From the NCBI RefSeq assembly GCF_000718785.1, contig NZ_JOCA01000029.1, forward strand, positions 36,614 to 100,613: 64,000 nucleotides of DNA, written 5' to 3'. This stretch comes from Streptomyces sp. NRRL WC-3626 (GTDB lineage Bacteria > Actinomycetota > Actinomycetes > Streptomycetales > Streptomycetaceae). The notes beneath the pieces were generated by a model that was not told the DNA's origin, ran no database searches, and worked only from the letters and a program-made list of their open reading frames with translations. Of this stretch, positions 8,846 to 17,677 are shown piece by piece. Numbering within the stretch: position 1 is the first letter of the stretch; each line of letters begins with the position of its first letter. The translations under genes and the position numbers were made by a program.

Positions 8846-8882
8846 CGGTCAGGGGGCGCCTCCAGCGCCGAAGCGGCGGAAC

Positions 8883-9323
8883 CTAGCCGATCCTTTCGGC
8901 CAGAGCGAGGATGATCCCCGACGGCCCACGGAGGTCGCAGAGACGGTAGAGGTCCTCGTACTGCGCCACCTCACCGAGCAGCTCGGCGCCATGACCGCGC
9001 AGGCGGGCGATGGTGTCGTCGATGTCGTCGACGGCGAACATGACACGGTGCAGACCCAGTGTGTGCGGTGGCGGGTCGAGCGGCCCGGCGGCGACCGCCT
9101 CGGGTGCGTGGAACTTCGTCAGCTCCAGCCTGCCGTGCCCGTCCGGGGTGCGCATCATCGCGACGGCACTGCGAACCCCGTCCAGGCCGAGCATCCGGTC
9201 CGGCGTGGCTCCCTCGATCAACGCCTCGCCCTCCAGCTCCATGCCGAGCTCGGTGAAGAAGGCGACGGCGGCCTCCAGGTCGTCGACGACGATGGCCACG
9301 TTGTCCATCCGCTGAATCGCCAT
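8883..9323 (-). CDS. VOC family protein (glyoxalase/bleomycin-resistance fold)
   Basis: A 146-residue protein with two beta-alpha-beta-beta-beta modules: IQRMDNVAIVVDDLEAAVAF at the N-terminus and HRVMFAVDDIDDTIARLR in the second half. AGGAG lies 9-10 bases before the ATG at 9323; the frame runs further upstream without a better start. VOC proteins bind a divalent metal and catalyse isomerisation, dioxygenation or drug binding; nothing nearby indicates which. Confidence 0.85.
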   Translation of the reverse strand: MAIQRMDNVAIVVDDLEAAVAFFTELGMELEGEALIEGATPDRMLGLDGVRSAVAMMRTPDGHGRLELTKFHAPEAVAAGPLDPPPHTLGLHRVMFAVDDIDDTIARLRGHGAELLGEVAQYEDLYRLCDLRGPSGIILALAERIG

Positions 9324-9535
9324 GAGGTACTCCTGCTTCGTCGCGGGGTCGGTTCCGGCAACCCGACTATGCCGTACCACCCTCCGAAGCCACGTCACGT
9401 TCCGGCCGCCGGCCACGACGAGCGGACGCGGCCGCACAGGGCAACGACCGCGGAGATCGTCCATAGCGGCGGACGACACCTCACGGAGGACATGATGGGC
9501 AGGCTGGGCACACTACGGAGAAGGGGCGTGACACC

Positions 9536-9712
9536 ATGCCGGACAGTGAACCGGACGTCATGTACGCCGACACCGCCACCGGCATCTCCTTCGCCCTGAC
9601 CAAGACCCGCCTCACGCGCCACTTCACCACCGCACAACGACTCGCCGACCCGACGGCCGGCGGAGAGCGGCCCGGACGCGTGAGTCGCCGCTGTCTCCGG
9701 GCACCTCCTTGA
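9536..9712 (+). pseudogene. Possible C-terminal remnant of a serine beta-lactamase-like hydrolase
   Basis: A 58-codon frame reading YADTATGISFALTKTRL followed by AQRLAD resembles the last strand and helix of class-C beta-lactamase/CubicO hydrolases. No catalytic region exists upstream and the reading becomes arginine-rich and non-coding-like after about residue 42. It is either debris of a lost gene or chance; the gap between the VOC and NmrA-like genes holds nothing else recognised. Confidence 0.35.
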
Positions 9713-9779
9713 TCGGCCGCCGTCGGCCGACGGCCTCGCCCATGACCTGAGTCACTCCTGTCGCAAGCCTGCTCCGCCG

Positions 9780-9806
9780 CCTCACATTTTTCCTGCCTGC
9801 GTCGTC
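9780..9806 (+). promoter_or_regulatory. Candidate ECF41-type promoter
   Basis: CCTCACA at 9780-9786 and CGTC at 9803-9806, 16 bases apart, resemble the ECF41 promoter pattern (TGTCACA, about 16 bases, CGTC) known upstream of ECF41 partner genes. Two of seven bases in the upstream box differ. It sits 45 bp before the NmrA-like start that precedes the ECF41 sigma gene. Confidence 0.35.
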
Positions 9807-9851
9807 ATGTCGGTGAGGGCGGCGACCGGCGCCCCGGAACGGAGTGAGGAA

Positions 9852-10586
9852 ATGAAGGTCTTCATCGCTGGTGGGCGCGGCCGTGTGGGGTCCCGTCTCG
9901 CAGACAACCTGGAAGCCAAGGGCATCGAGGTGGTCCCGGGAGGACTCGAGGACGGGATCGACGTGATCTCGGGCAAGGGACTCGCCGAGGCTCTCGTCGG
10001 AGTCGACACCATCGTGAACGTCCTCAACACCCCCCGCTTCGACGCGGAGGGGGCGATCTCGTTCTTCGAGGGAGCGATCGGCAACCTGACCGCGGAGGGC
10101 GGGCGGGCAGGTGTGCGTCATCACATCGTGCTCTCCATCGTCGGCGTCGGCGAAGGGGACGCATCCGAGATCGGGTACTACCTCGGCAAGGTGGCGCAGG
10201 AGAAGGCCGTACGATCCGCGCCGATCCCCGCCACCATCATCCGGGCCACCCAGTTCCAGAGTTACATTCCTGTCCTCATCGACCAGCACACCGTGGACGG
10301 GAAGGTTCTCGCTCCGAGGTCGTTCATCCAGCCCGTCGAGCTGGACGAGGTCGTCGAACTGCTCGCCGAGGCCGTCACGACCCTGGAACCGGGAAGTGCG
10401 GTCGAGATCGCCGGACCCGACCGCTTTTACCACGACGACCTCTTCCGCGCCACCCTGGCCGACCGCGGAGACAGTCGTGAGGTTGTGACCGTGGAAGGGC
10501 AGGAGCCCCTCGAGGCCATGGTTCCGCGCGGCGCGCATCGGAAAGGCCTCGTGAGGTACCCGATTGCCGGGATCCCCACCGCCTGA
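9852..10586 (+). CDS. NmrA-like NAD(P)-binding oxidoreductase/epimerase
   Basis: A 244-residue atypical SDR. The N-terminal nucleotide-binding loop is IAGGRGRVGSRL (5-16); the middle contains HHIVLSIVGVG and YYLGKVAQEKAV, which places tyrosine and lysine as in this family. ATG chosen with GGAGTGAGGAA upstream. It directly precedes an ECF41 sigma factor. Genes of the carboxymuconolactone decarboxylase/oxidoreductase/epimerase group are the known partners and main targets of ECF41 factors, so this is probably the target gene of the sigma factor next door. Confidence 0.85.
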   Translation: MKVFIAGGRGRVGSRLADNLEAKGIEVVPGGLEDGIDVISGKGLAEALVGVDTIVNVLNTPRFDAEGAISFFEGAIGNLTAEGGRAGVRHHIVLSIVGVGEGDASEIGYYLGKVAQEKAVRSAPIPATIIRATQFQSYIPVLIDQHTVDGKVLAPRSFIQPVELDEVVELLAEAVTTLEPGSAVEIAGPDRFYHDDLFRATLADRGDSREVVTVEGQEPLEAMVPRGAHRKGLVRYPIAGIPTA

Positions 10587-10669
10587 AGGCGACAGTAAAA
10601 GGATGCGGGAACGTTCCACTATGTGCCGATAGTTCACGCGTGCCGCGCTCCAATGGGAAAGGGTGCCCC

Positions 10670-11638
10670 ATGTCGGAAGATCTTCCCGCCGAATCCGCCG
10701 AATCCGGTCGCGCCGAGTGCGAGAAATCGCCGGCTCTCGATTCGGTCATGGCGGAGCGGCATCGTCTGCTGTCGCTGGCCTTTCGCATGATGGGCACCCT
10801 GGCCGATGCCGAGGACGTCGTGCAGGAGACTTATGTGAGGTGGTACCGCCTCGAGCCCGAGAAACGGGACGCCATTGCCGCGCCCGCGGCATGGCTGACG
10901 CGAGTCGCGAGCCGCATCTCACTCGACCTGCTGGGTTCCGCGCGGGCACGGCGGGAGACGTACGTCGGACAATGGCTGCCGGAGCCGGTTCCGGCCGACC
11001 TCTTCGCGGACACGGCGAAGGCGCCGCTGAACTCCGCTCGTCTCGCCGCTGACCCGCTCGAACGTGTCACCCTCGATGATGCCGTCAGCATGGCATTGCT
11101 GACGGTCCTCGAGTCCATGACGCCGGCAGAGCGAGTGACGTTCGTGCTGCATGATGTGTTCGGCGTCCCATTCGACGAGATCGCTGATGTCGTAGGCCGT
11201 TCAGCGGCGGCGACGAGGCAATTGGCGACGTCCGCGCGCCGCCACGTTCGCCGAGGAAGACGCGCACAGGTCGCTCCCCACCAGCATGACGAGGTCGTCC
11301 GGGCATTCCGTGGCGCAACTGTCGGAGGGAATATCGAGGAACTGCTCCGCGTGTTGGCTCCGGACGTCGAACTACGAGTGGACGGCGGCGGCTTCGTCAA
11401 TGCGGCACCTCAGGTCATCCGCGGCTCCGATCATGTGGCCCGGTGGCTCATGGGAGTGATGCGCAAGCAGCCCGCCCTCCGTTTCGAGCGACGCGACACC
11501 GCGGACGGTCTCGGATACATTCTTCGAGACGAGGGGCGTCGGTACGGGTTGGCCACCTTCGACGTCGGTGACGAACGCGTCACGAGCGTGTGGCTGATGC
11601 TGAACCCCATGAAGCTGACGAATTGGCCACTCGACTGA
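10670..11638 (+). CDS. ECF41-family RNA polymerase sigma factor (SigJ-like)
   Basis: A 322-residue ECF sigma factor with a fused C-terminal SnoaL-like domain. Sigma region 2 covers about 25-90 (AFRMMGTLADAEDVVQETY), region 4 about 135-190 (PAERVTFVLHDVFGVPFDEIA). The extension carries both ECF41 hallmarks: DGGG (238-241) and NPxKL as NPMKL (312-316). In this group no anti-sigma factor is used; the SnoaL-like domain itself controls activity. Start taken at ATG 10670 after GGGAAAGGG. It follows the NmrA-like gene by 83 bp. Confidence 0.92.
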   Translation: MSEDLPAESAESGRAECEKSPALDSVMAERHRLLSLAFRMMGTLADAEDVVQETYVRWYRLEPEKRDAIAAPAAWLTRVASRISLDLLGSARARRETYVGQWLPEPVPADLFADTAKAPLNSARLAADPLERVTLDDAVSMALLTVLESMTPAERVTFVLHDVFGVPFDEIADVVGRSAAATRQLATSARRHVRRGRRAQVAPHQHDEVVRAFRGATVGGNIEELLRVLAPDVELRVDGGGFVNAAPQVIRGSDHVARWLMGVMRKQPALRFERRDTADGLGYILRDEGRRYGLATFDVGDERVTSVWLMLNPMKLTNWPLD

Positions 11639-11765
11639 CAAGCCATTGCTCAACACCAGGCCATGCGGCTGATCGCCGCCGGACGCACCAACGACCTGGC
11701 GTACGACCACGGCTCGGTCCCCGGCCACCTCCACGGCCGAAATCCGTCCAGGACCCGCGGGGGAC

Positions 11766-11972
11766 CTAGCGGCGGCTGTTGCGCAGTCGGGTGATGGCGG
11801 CCTGAAGGCCCTCGAAGGCGTGCTGCTCATGGCGTGGGGTGGTGCGCGCCGCCGGCAGCAGGCTGTCACGCGCTGCCCGCGCCCGGGCGTAGGCGTCGAA
11901 TCGGACGAGGACCTCGTCGACGAGATCCGAGGGCGGGGGAGGGGGCATGTGAGGGTCGTCCTGGGACGGCAT
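11766..11972 (-). CDS. Small hypothetical protein
   Basis: A 68-residue reading frame with Streptomyces-like codon use: a proline run (MPPPPPSDLV) followed by a predicted helical part rich in Ala, Arg and Leu. No family recognised. There is no clear ribosome site at 11972; the internal ATG at 11948 is an alternative. The 128 bp between the ECF41 stop and this gene contain nothing identifiable. Confidence 0.4.
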   Translation of the reverse strand: MPSQDDPHMPPPPPSDLVDEVLVRFDAYARARAARDSLLPAARTTPRHEQHAFEGLQAAITRLRNSRR

Positions 11973-12255
11973 GGAGGGTCATTTCGGGGGAGGGGGTCGA
12001 GAACGCCAAGCGGCGGCACAGCCGCGGGACGCACAACCGTGCACGTCGCGGGGAACCATACGTAGCCACGTCACCCACCGGCAGGCACCGGGTTCGGCAA
12101 CCTGGCGCCCCGCCACATTGCCGGAACCGGGCAAGGTGAGCCGGAGCCAGTGCGCCCGGTGCGAGCTCTGCCTTGCCCACCCGTTGTGCCACTACACTCG
12201 CCGTGGCACGACGGAACACGGTCAGTAACCGGCCGGAAACGAACGGGGGAGCGGT

Positions 12256-13215
12256 ATGGCGACGGGGGGATGGGGTCCGGGAAACGGCCCAGGTCAACCA
12301 GGGGGCAACGGCCCGGGAGGCCAAGGCGGCTGGGGCGCTCCGTACGGACCACCGCAGGGCGGCCCCTACGGTCCACCGCCACCGAACCCGGCCGGCCCCT
12401 ACCCGAACCAGCCGCCGTATCCCTACGGGCTCCAGCCCGCCAGGCGCCGCCGCGGCTGTCTCTCGCTGGCTTCCCCCTTCGGGCTCGTCGGCGCGATCCT
12501 CCGCTCCGCGCACCGCGCCGCCACCAGGCTCTTCGCACAGGACGGCGACGGCCGGATCGAAGACCGCACCGTGGACCGGGTCCAGCTGGCCCGCACGATA
12601 CTCGGCGCCGCCGCCACCATCGCCCTGATCCTCGCCTACAACGTGAACCCGGACCGCTGGGAGGACGCGGCGTACGGCGGTGCCGCCCAGCTGCTCGTCG
12701 CCCCGTTCGTGCTGATCATCGCCGCACCGCTGGTGATCGTGGGCTTCATCTCCTACGCACCCCCGCACCTGCGGCCGCATCTCCGCTCCCGGCTGCGTAC
12801 CCCGCTCAAGGCGGTGGGCTGGTACGTGCTGGCGCTGATCGTGATCGGGGGAGTCCTCGCCCTCACGGCCATGACGGTCAACGCCGACGACGGGAAGGAC
12901 TGGTGGGAGTACGTTCTCGCCGTCGCCTCGCTCATCGTGATCGTGTGGGGCTTCCCCTTCTTCTTCATGGCGTCGCTCTACTCGGCCCGCAGCGCCTTCA
13001 ACAGCGCCCAGGTCCACCCGATGCTGCCGCCCGTCCTCACCCTCACACTGGTCTGGGTGTTCGCGGCCTTCAGCCTGATCGGCGACGGCATGCCACCCGG
13101 CCCACCCCTCGTCCAGCTCTGCTCCACCCTCGGCGGCCCGCTGACGGTGACCGCCGTCTCCCTGTGGGAACTACGCCGGATGCGAACCCGCTTCGGCGTC
13201 ACCCTGCGCACCTGA
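12256..13215 (+). CDS. Integral membrane protein with Gly/Pro-rich N-terminal tail
   Basis: A 319-residue protein. The first 65 residues are low-complexity Gly, Pro, Tyr and Asn (repeated YGPP/GGPY units), followed by a basic patch PARRRRG. Five hydrophobic segments follow: about 110-126, 145-165, 185-210, 220-240 and 255-275. The tail is probably cytoplasmic, a layout common in actinobacterial membrane proteins of unknown role. GGGGGAGCGGT precedes the ATG. The 283 bp upstream hold no other gene I can support. Confidence 0.82.
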   Translation: MATGGWGPGNGPGQPGGNGPGGQGGWGAPYGPPQGGPYGPPPPNPAGPYPNQPPYPYGLQPARRRRGCLSLASPFGLVGAILRSAHRAATRLFAQDGDGRIEDRTVDRVQLARTILGAAATIALILAYNVNPDRWEDAAYGGAAQLLVAPFVLIIAAPLVIVGFISYAPPHLRPHLRSRLRTPLKAVGWYVLALIVIGGVLALTAMTVNADDGKDWWEYVLAVASLIVIVWGFPFFFMASLYSARSAFNSAQVHPMLPPVLTLTLVWVFAAFSLIGDGMPPGPPLVQLCSTLGGPLTVTAVSLWELRRMRTRFGVTLRT

Positions 13216-13235
13216 TCCGGCCGGCCGGCACCCTT

Positions 13236-13263
13236 CCTGAGGGCGTGAACTCCCGCCCTCAGG
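13236..13263. terminator. Bidirectional terminator
   Basis: CCTGAGGGCG and its complement CGCCCTCAGG enclose an 8-base loop. It lies 20 bases after the membrane-protein stop and overlaps the stop codon of the convergent DJ-1-like gene. Confidence 0.75.
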
Positions 13264-13953
13264 AGAGGACTTCGAGCAGCCGGTTCGCGAGGACGTCGGC
13301 CGAGTGCGGGTTCTGCCCCGTGATCAGGTTGCGGTCCTCCACCTGTACGGCTCCCACATGGGGCCACGGCTGAACTCGACGCCGATCTTGTCCTTGAGTT
13401 CGTCCTCCAGCAACCACGGCGCCTTGGCCGCCAGCCCTACGGCTTCCTCCTCGTCGTTGGTGAAACCCGTGACCCGGTAGCCCTTGAACGGCGACTCCCC
13501 GTGGATCCTCGTGGCCAGCAGGGCCGAGGGGGCATGGCACACGATCGCCAACGGCTTGCCCGAGGCGAGCTGCGCGGTGAGAATCCGTCCGGCGTCTGCG
13601 TCCAGCCACAGATCCGACATCGGGCCATGACCACCGGGCAGATAGACCGCGTCGTAGTCCTCCAAGCGGACGTCCGACAACTTCAACGGGCGGCGCATGA
13701 CCTCGGCGGAACGGATGATGGACTCCAGTTCAAGAGCCCCCTCCTCACCCCCGGCCATGGAGGGACGCAGGCTCATCATGTCGACACTGGGCGTCACACC
13801 GTTCGGTGTGGCGACCACGACCTCGTGCCCCGCATCGGTGACCTTCTTGTACGGGAGCGCGAACTCCTCGGCCCAGTAGCCGGTCGCGTACCGCGTACCG
13901 TCCTTGAGCACCCAGTACGTCGCACCGGACACCACGAAAAGTATCCTCGCCAT
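13259..13953 (-). pseudogene. DJ-1/PfpI family protein, frameshifted near the C-terminus
   Basis: The first 200 residues are a normal type-1 glutamine-amidotransferase-like protein: MARILFVVSG start, the elbow AIVCHAPSALL with the catalytic cysteine, and GYRVTGFTNDEEEAVGL. After GPMWEPY the frame slips (about 13345) and stops at 13324, whereas the expected ending VEDRNLITGQNPHSADVLA continues in the next frame to 13259. One base lost in the GTACAGGTGG region would explain it. Start at 13953 chosen because AGAAGG lies 9 bases upstream. Members are chaperone-like proteins or glyoxalase III. Real mutation and sequencing error cannot be told apart here. Confidence 0.82.
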
Positions 13954-14315
13954 CTGCATGCACCTTCTCTCCGCAACGGACATGTGCATCGGTTCGGAGG
14001 ATCAAGACACGAGAAACCAGCCTAATCCCCTTGCCGCACAGGTGCATCCGCAGCCGGGGTCCACCGCGGCACCGACGTGAGCGAGACCGAGACCCGCAGA
14101 CCTTCGAGCGCGACCACACGTGATGTCCCGCGGTGGTCCGGCCGTACGAGACCGTGTCCGGGTAGTGCTTGCGCAGGTCGGCCATCGTCATCCGGTCGAA
14201 CACCCGGTCGGGAAGGACGCCGCGCGTGTGCAACCCGGATGCACCAGCGGCTCACCCGCGAAACGATGGGTGGACGCGGTGGCGAGTGAACCGGGCGCCG
14301 GAGAGGAGAACGTTC
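13954..14315. other. Intergenic region, no supported gene
   Basis: This 362-bp gap carries the promoters of the DJ-1-like gene and of the MOSC fusion. A minus-strand reading around 14150-14233 (FDRMTMADLRKHYPDTVSYG) looks protein-like but has no start site, no recognised family and soon turns arginine-rich; it may be debris. Confidence 0.4.
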
Positions 14316-16040
14316 ATGCCCTCGTTGCTGTCGGTGAACGTCGGAATGCCGCGGGACGTGTCCTGGCAAGGCAGGACGGTGCACACCGGCGTATGGAAGG
14401 AACCGGTATCGGGCCCGGTGATGGTCCGCCGCCTCAATATCGACGGTGACGGACAGGGCGACCGGGCGGGACACGGCGGTGAACAGCGTGCCGTCCTCGT
14501 CTACCAGGTGCAGTCCTACCGGTACTGGCAGGAGCATTTTCGCCGAAACGACTTCGTCCACGGTGAATTCGGTGAGAACCTGACCGTCGACGGCCTCGGT
14601 GACGCCGAAGTGTGCATCGGCGACCGTTACGCCATCGGAGAGGCGGAGTTCGAGGTCACCCAGCCCAGAGTCACCTGCTATCGCGTCGGGATGCGTGTGG
14701 GGGAGCCCGAACTGCCCGCCCTGCTGGTGAGTCACCACCGCCCCGGCTTCTACATGCGGGTGATCCGAGAAGGCCACATCCAGGCCGGTGACCCGATCGT
14801 GAAGACACGCACCGGACCGGGTCCGCTGAGTGTGGCCGACGCCGACGCCCTGCTCTACCTGCCCCACCGAGACCCCGACGAGCTCCGCCTCGCCCTGTCC
14901 ATCCCCGCTCTGAGCCCCGGGTGGCGCAACTCCTTCCACGACCTGCTGGCCGACGCCGACCGCGGCACGGCGGCCCCCGGCCCGACCTGGACGGGCTTTC
15001 GCCCGCTGCACGTGGACGAGGTGGTCGCCGAGAACTCCTTCGTCACCTCCCTGTATCTGAGCTCGCCCGACGGAACCCCCCTGCCGGAAGTCCGGGCCGG
15101 CCAGTACCTCACACTGCGGCTTCCCTCGGTCGCACAGCCGGCGCCCGTACGCAGCTACTCCCTGTCCTCGACGCCGGTCGACGGACGGTACAGGATCAGT
15201 GTCAAGCACGAACCCCACGGCACGGTGAGCGGCTACCTGACCACGCGGGCGCATCCGGGGGAGTTGCTCGACGCCGCGGCGCCCCGCGGGGAGTTCGTGT
15301 TGACGGACGGCAGCGAGCCGGTGGTTCTCGTCTCGGCCGGTATCGGCCTGACGCCGGTGCTGGCCATACTCCACGAACTCGCCGCCCACCACCGCGAACG
15401 CGAGGTCTGGTGGATCCACGGCGCCCGCCGGCCCGAGGAGCATCCGCTCGCCACGGAAGCCCACGACCTGGTCACCTCGCTCCCGCACGGGCACGAGCAC
15501 ATCTACTACAGCTTGGCCGCACCCAGAGACCGACACGGCGGTGGCTTCTCGTACGGGCGGCTCACGGCGGACATCCTGACGGCCCTGTCCTTGCCGGCCG
15601 ACGCCATCGCCTACCTCTGCGGACCCGCCGTCTTCATGGCGGACATGCGGCAGGCCCTCGAGTCCGCGGGTATCGAGGCCGACCGTATCCACGTCGAAGC
15701 CTTCTCCCCCCTGCCTTCCACGAACCCGGGCGTCACCCCGCGGTCCGCCGTATCGCCCCATCAGCCTGCGGGCGCGCCGGGTACCGGACCCCAGGTGTCA
15801 TTCGCCCGCAGCGGCATCTCCACCCCGTTCCCCGATGACCGACGCAGCCTGCTCGAACTCGCCGAAGCCTGCGACGTCCCGACCCGCTGGAGCTGCCGTA
15901 CCGGCGTATGTCACACCTGCGCCACACCGCTGTTGTCCGGCACGGTCACCTACGAGCCCGAACCGCTCGAATCGCCGCCGCCCGGCGAGGCGTTGATCTG
16001 CTGCGCCCGACCGGACGACGACATCGTCCTCGATATGTGA
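14316..16040 (+). CDS. MOSC domain - flavin reductase - [2Fe-2S] ferredoxin fusion
   Basis: A 574-residue three-part protein. Residues about 1-165 are a YiiM-like MOSC domain (PVMVRRLNIDGDGQGD, HGEFGENLTVDGL, VTCYRVGMRV). Residues about 225-445 form a ferredoxin-reductase module, with the flavin-binding RSYSLSS and the nucleotide-binding LVSAGIGLTPVLAIL. The C-terminus is a plant-type ferredoxin with CRTGVCHTC and a later ICCARP, giving the usual four cysteines. GAGGAG lies 8 bases before the ATG. MOSC proteins bind molybdenum cofactor and reduce N-hydroxylated or sulfoxide-type compounds with electrons from such reductases, so this fusion is probably self-sufficient. It stands alone. Confidence 0.9.
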   Translation: MPSLLSVNVGMPRDVSWQGRTVHTGVWKEPVSGPVMVRRLNIDGDGQGDRAGHGGEQRAVLVYQVQSYRYWQEHFRRNDFVHGEFGENLTVDGLGDAEVCIGDRYAIGEAEFEVTQPRVTCYRVGMRVGEPELPALLVSHHRPGFYMRVIREGHIQAGDPIVKTRTGPGPLSVADADALLYLPHRDPDELRLALSIPALSPGWRNSFHDLLADADRGTAAPGPTWTGFRPLHVDEVVAENSFVTSLYLSSPDGTPLPEVRAGQYLTLRLPSVAQPAPVRSYSLSSTPVDGRYRISVKHEPHGTVSGYLTTRAHPGELLDAAAPRGEFVLTDGSEPVVLVSAGIGLTPVLAILHELAAHHREREVWWIHGARRPEEHPLATEAHDLVTSLPHGHEHIYYSLAAPRDRHGGGFSYGRLTADILTALSLPADAIAYLCGPAVFMADMRQALESAGIEADRIHVEAFSPLPSTNPGVTPRSAVSPHQPAGAPGTGPQVSFARSGISTPFPDDRRSLLELAEACDVPTRWSCRTGVCHTCATPLLSGTVTYEPEPLESPPPGEALICCARPDDDIVLDM

Positions 16041-16170
16041 ACAGCGGAAGACGCCCCAGTACAGCGGCAATGCGACGACTGCGAACACGTACCGGTCCGA
16101 CCGGGGCCGAGACGGCAGGTCGTCCGGCACCGGGTGCGGGCGGCGACCGGTCGTCGCCCGCACCCGCCGA

Positions 16171-16884
16171 TCAGTGACCGGCGCTCTGACCACCGTCGAC
16201 GTGCAGTACCTCGCCGGTGACGAACGGCGCGTTCTCCAGGAACAGAACGGCGTCGACGATGTCACCGATCTCACCCATCCGCCCGACCGGATGCAGGGCG
16301 GCGAACGTGTCGAAGTTCTCCTCCGCATGCATCGGGGTCTTGATGACGCCCAGGGCGACCGCGTTGCTGCGGATGCCCTCGGACGCGTACTCGATGGCCA
16401 GCGCCTTGGTGGCCGACTGCAGGCCGCCCTTGGTCAGGGAGGCCAGCACCGACGGCACGGCGGACAGGGCGTGGTCGACCAGGCTCGTGCCGACCTGGAC
16501 GACGTGGCCGCGGCCTTGGCGGAGCATCTGCTCGACGGCGAGCTGGGTGAGGCGGAAGAACCCCGACAGGTTGACTCCGACGACCGCGTCGAAGTCCTCC
16601 CGCGTGTACGCGGTGAACGGCTTGGCGACGAAGAGTCCGGCGTTGTTGATCAGGGTGTCGATGCGGCCGAACCGTTCGATGGCGGTGGCGGCGACGCGCT
16701 CGGCCGTGGCCGGGTCGGAGATGTCGCCCTGGACGGCCACGACGTCGGGTTCGTCCGAGGCGGCAATGGTCCGCGAGGTGGCGACCACGGCGTAACCGAG
16801 CTTGCGGTAGGTCTCGACCAGGGCGGCGCCGATGCCCTGGGACGCGCCGGTGATCACGGCGACCTTCTTGGCGGAGCTGCTCAT
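16171..16884 (-). CDS. SDR family oxidoreductase lacking the canonical Tyr
   Basis: A 237-residue short-chain dehydrogenase. The cofactor loop is GASQGIGA, NNAG is present, and the C-terminal GEVLHVDGGQSAGH is typical. At the catalytic site, the lysine of LASLTKGG has alanine four residues before it where the YxxxK motif needs tyrosine, so activity may be altered or lost. It diverges from a small operon; a perfect 16-bp palindrome stands in front of its start and recurs at the TetR gene 1.2 kb away, suggesting that TetR represses it. Confidence 0.88.
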   Translation of the reverse strand: MSSSAKKVAVITGASQGIGAALVETYRKLGYAVVATSRTIAASDEPDVVAVQGDISDPATAERVAATAIERFGRIDTLINNAGLFVAKPFTAYTREDFDAVVGVNLSGFFRLTQLAVEQMLRQGRGHVVQVGTSLVDHALSAVPSVLASLTKGGLQSATKALAIEYASEGIRSNAVALGVIKTPMHAEENFDTFAALHPVGRMGEIGDIVDAVLFLENAPFVTGEVLHVDGGQSAGH

Positions 16885-16957
16885 GATGTCCTTCTTCGCT
16901 CTCGAGTGGGGGTGACGGTGCCGGCGCGTGTGCATCGGCCGGTCGTGAGCAAGAACC

Positions 16958-16973
16958 AGACGACCGGTCGTCT
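16958..16973. promoter_or_regulatory. TetR-type operator, copy 1 (SDR promoter)
   Basis: AGACGACCGGTCGTCT, a perfect 16-bp palindrome 74 bp upstream of the SDR start. Related copies lie at 17125-17140 and 18084-18099. Confidence 0.7.
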
Positions 16974-17124
16974 AATTTCCGGCCTTCCCGCCGCGAGTGT
17001 CGTCCCGGAACGCTCTGACCTGCGGTGAGAGGCTGAACCTCCCAGCAAGGAGGAAAGGGGTCATGGAGCGCGTCATGGAGAAGGCAGGCGTCGAACGGGC
17101 ACGACTGTACGGTGAGCTAGGGAA

Positions 17125-17140
17125 AGGTGACCGGTCGTCT
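17125..17140. promoter_or_regulatory. TetR-type operator, copy 2
   Basis: AGGTGACCGGTCGTCT matches the palindrome at 16958 in 14 of 16 positions, with one arm intact. It is 119 bp upstream of the isomerase-like gene. Confidence 0.6.
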
Positions 17141-17258
17141 AGTCGGTTTCACCGTCATCCGCGCGCAGCCGCCCCCCTGGCGGAGCGTGCGACCCGATAC
17201 CCCTCGCCGTCCGGCGACGACCGGCCGACCATGGACCCACTCACTCAGGAGGAACACG

Positions 17259-17561
17259 ATGGACGAGTTCTTGGTCGTACTCACCACGACCGTGCCGCAG
17301 GGGACGGACCCCGCCGAGGTCGACCGGCGTCGCGCGGCCGAGTCGGTCCGGGCGAAGGAACTGGCCGGCAGCGGTCACCTCGTTCGGTTGTGGCGGCCGG
17401 TGGGCGAGCGTCACAGCATCGGTCTGTGGCGCGCGGAGGACGAGGCGGACCTGCGCGAGAACGTCATCGGCAGCCTGCCCCTGTGGCCTTGGATGACCGC
17501 CGACGTGACCGCCGTACAGCCGCACCCCAACGACCCGGGGCCTGCCGCCCCCACCGCGTGA
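17259..17561 (+). CDS. Muconolactone delta-isomerase-like protein
   Basis: A 100-residue protein with the ferredoxin-like fold of muconolactone isomerase: MDEFLVVLTTTVPQG start and GERHSIGLWRAEDEADLRE, with SLPLWPWM near the C-terminus. AGGAGG lies 6 bases before the ATG. No other catechol/protocatechuate pathway genes are near, so it more likely acts with the neighbouring SDR and SnoaL-like protein on some small molecule. Probably controlled by the TetR gene downstream through the operator at 17125. Confidence 0.8.
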   Translation: MDEFLVVLTTTVPQGTDPAEVDRRRAAESVRAKELAGSGHLVRLWRPVGERHSIGLWRAEDEADLRENVIGSLPLWPWMTADVTAVQPHPNDPGPAAPTA

Positions 17562-17677
17562 TCTCCACCCCGGCCGTGACCGGCAAGCGGGCCGAACCCA
17601 TGGACCCGCCCATCCTTCACCACGAACGCCGATCGCCAGGCGCGACCGGTGTCGCACGTCAGCGAGAGGACTCGGCG

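Noticed and set aside
12270..12440. Gly/Pro-rich repeats considered as a nucleotide repeat element
   Set aside because: Explained by the low-complexity tail of a membrane protein; the DNA units are not exact.
14022..15761. A 579-codon minus frame opposite the MOSC fusion
   Set aside because: Composition is typical antisense reading; the plus strand encodes three recognisable domains including a ferredoxin cluster.
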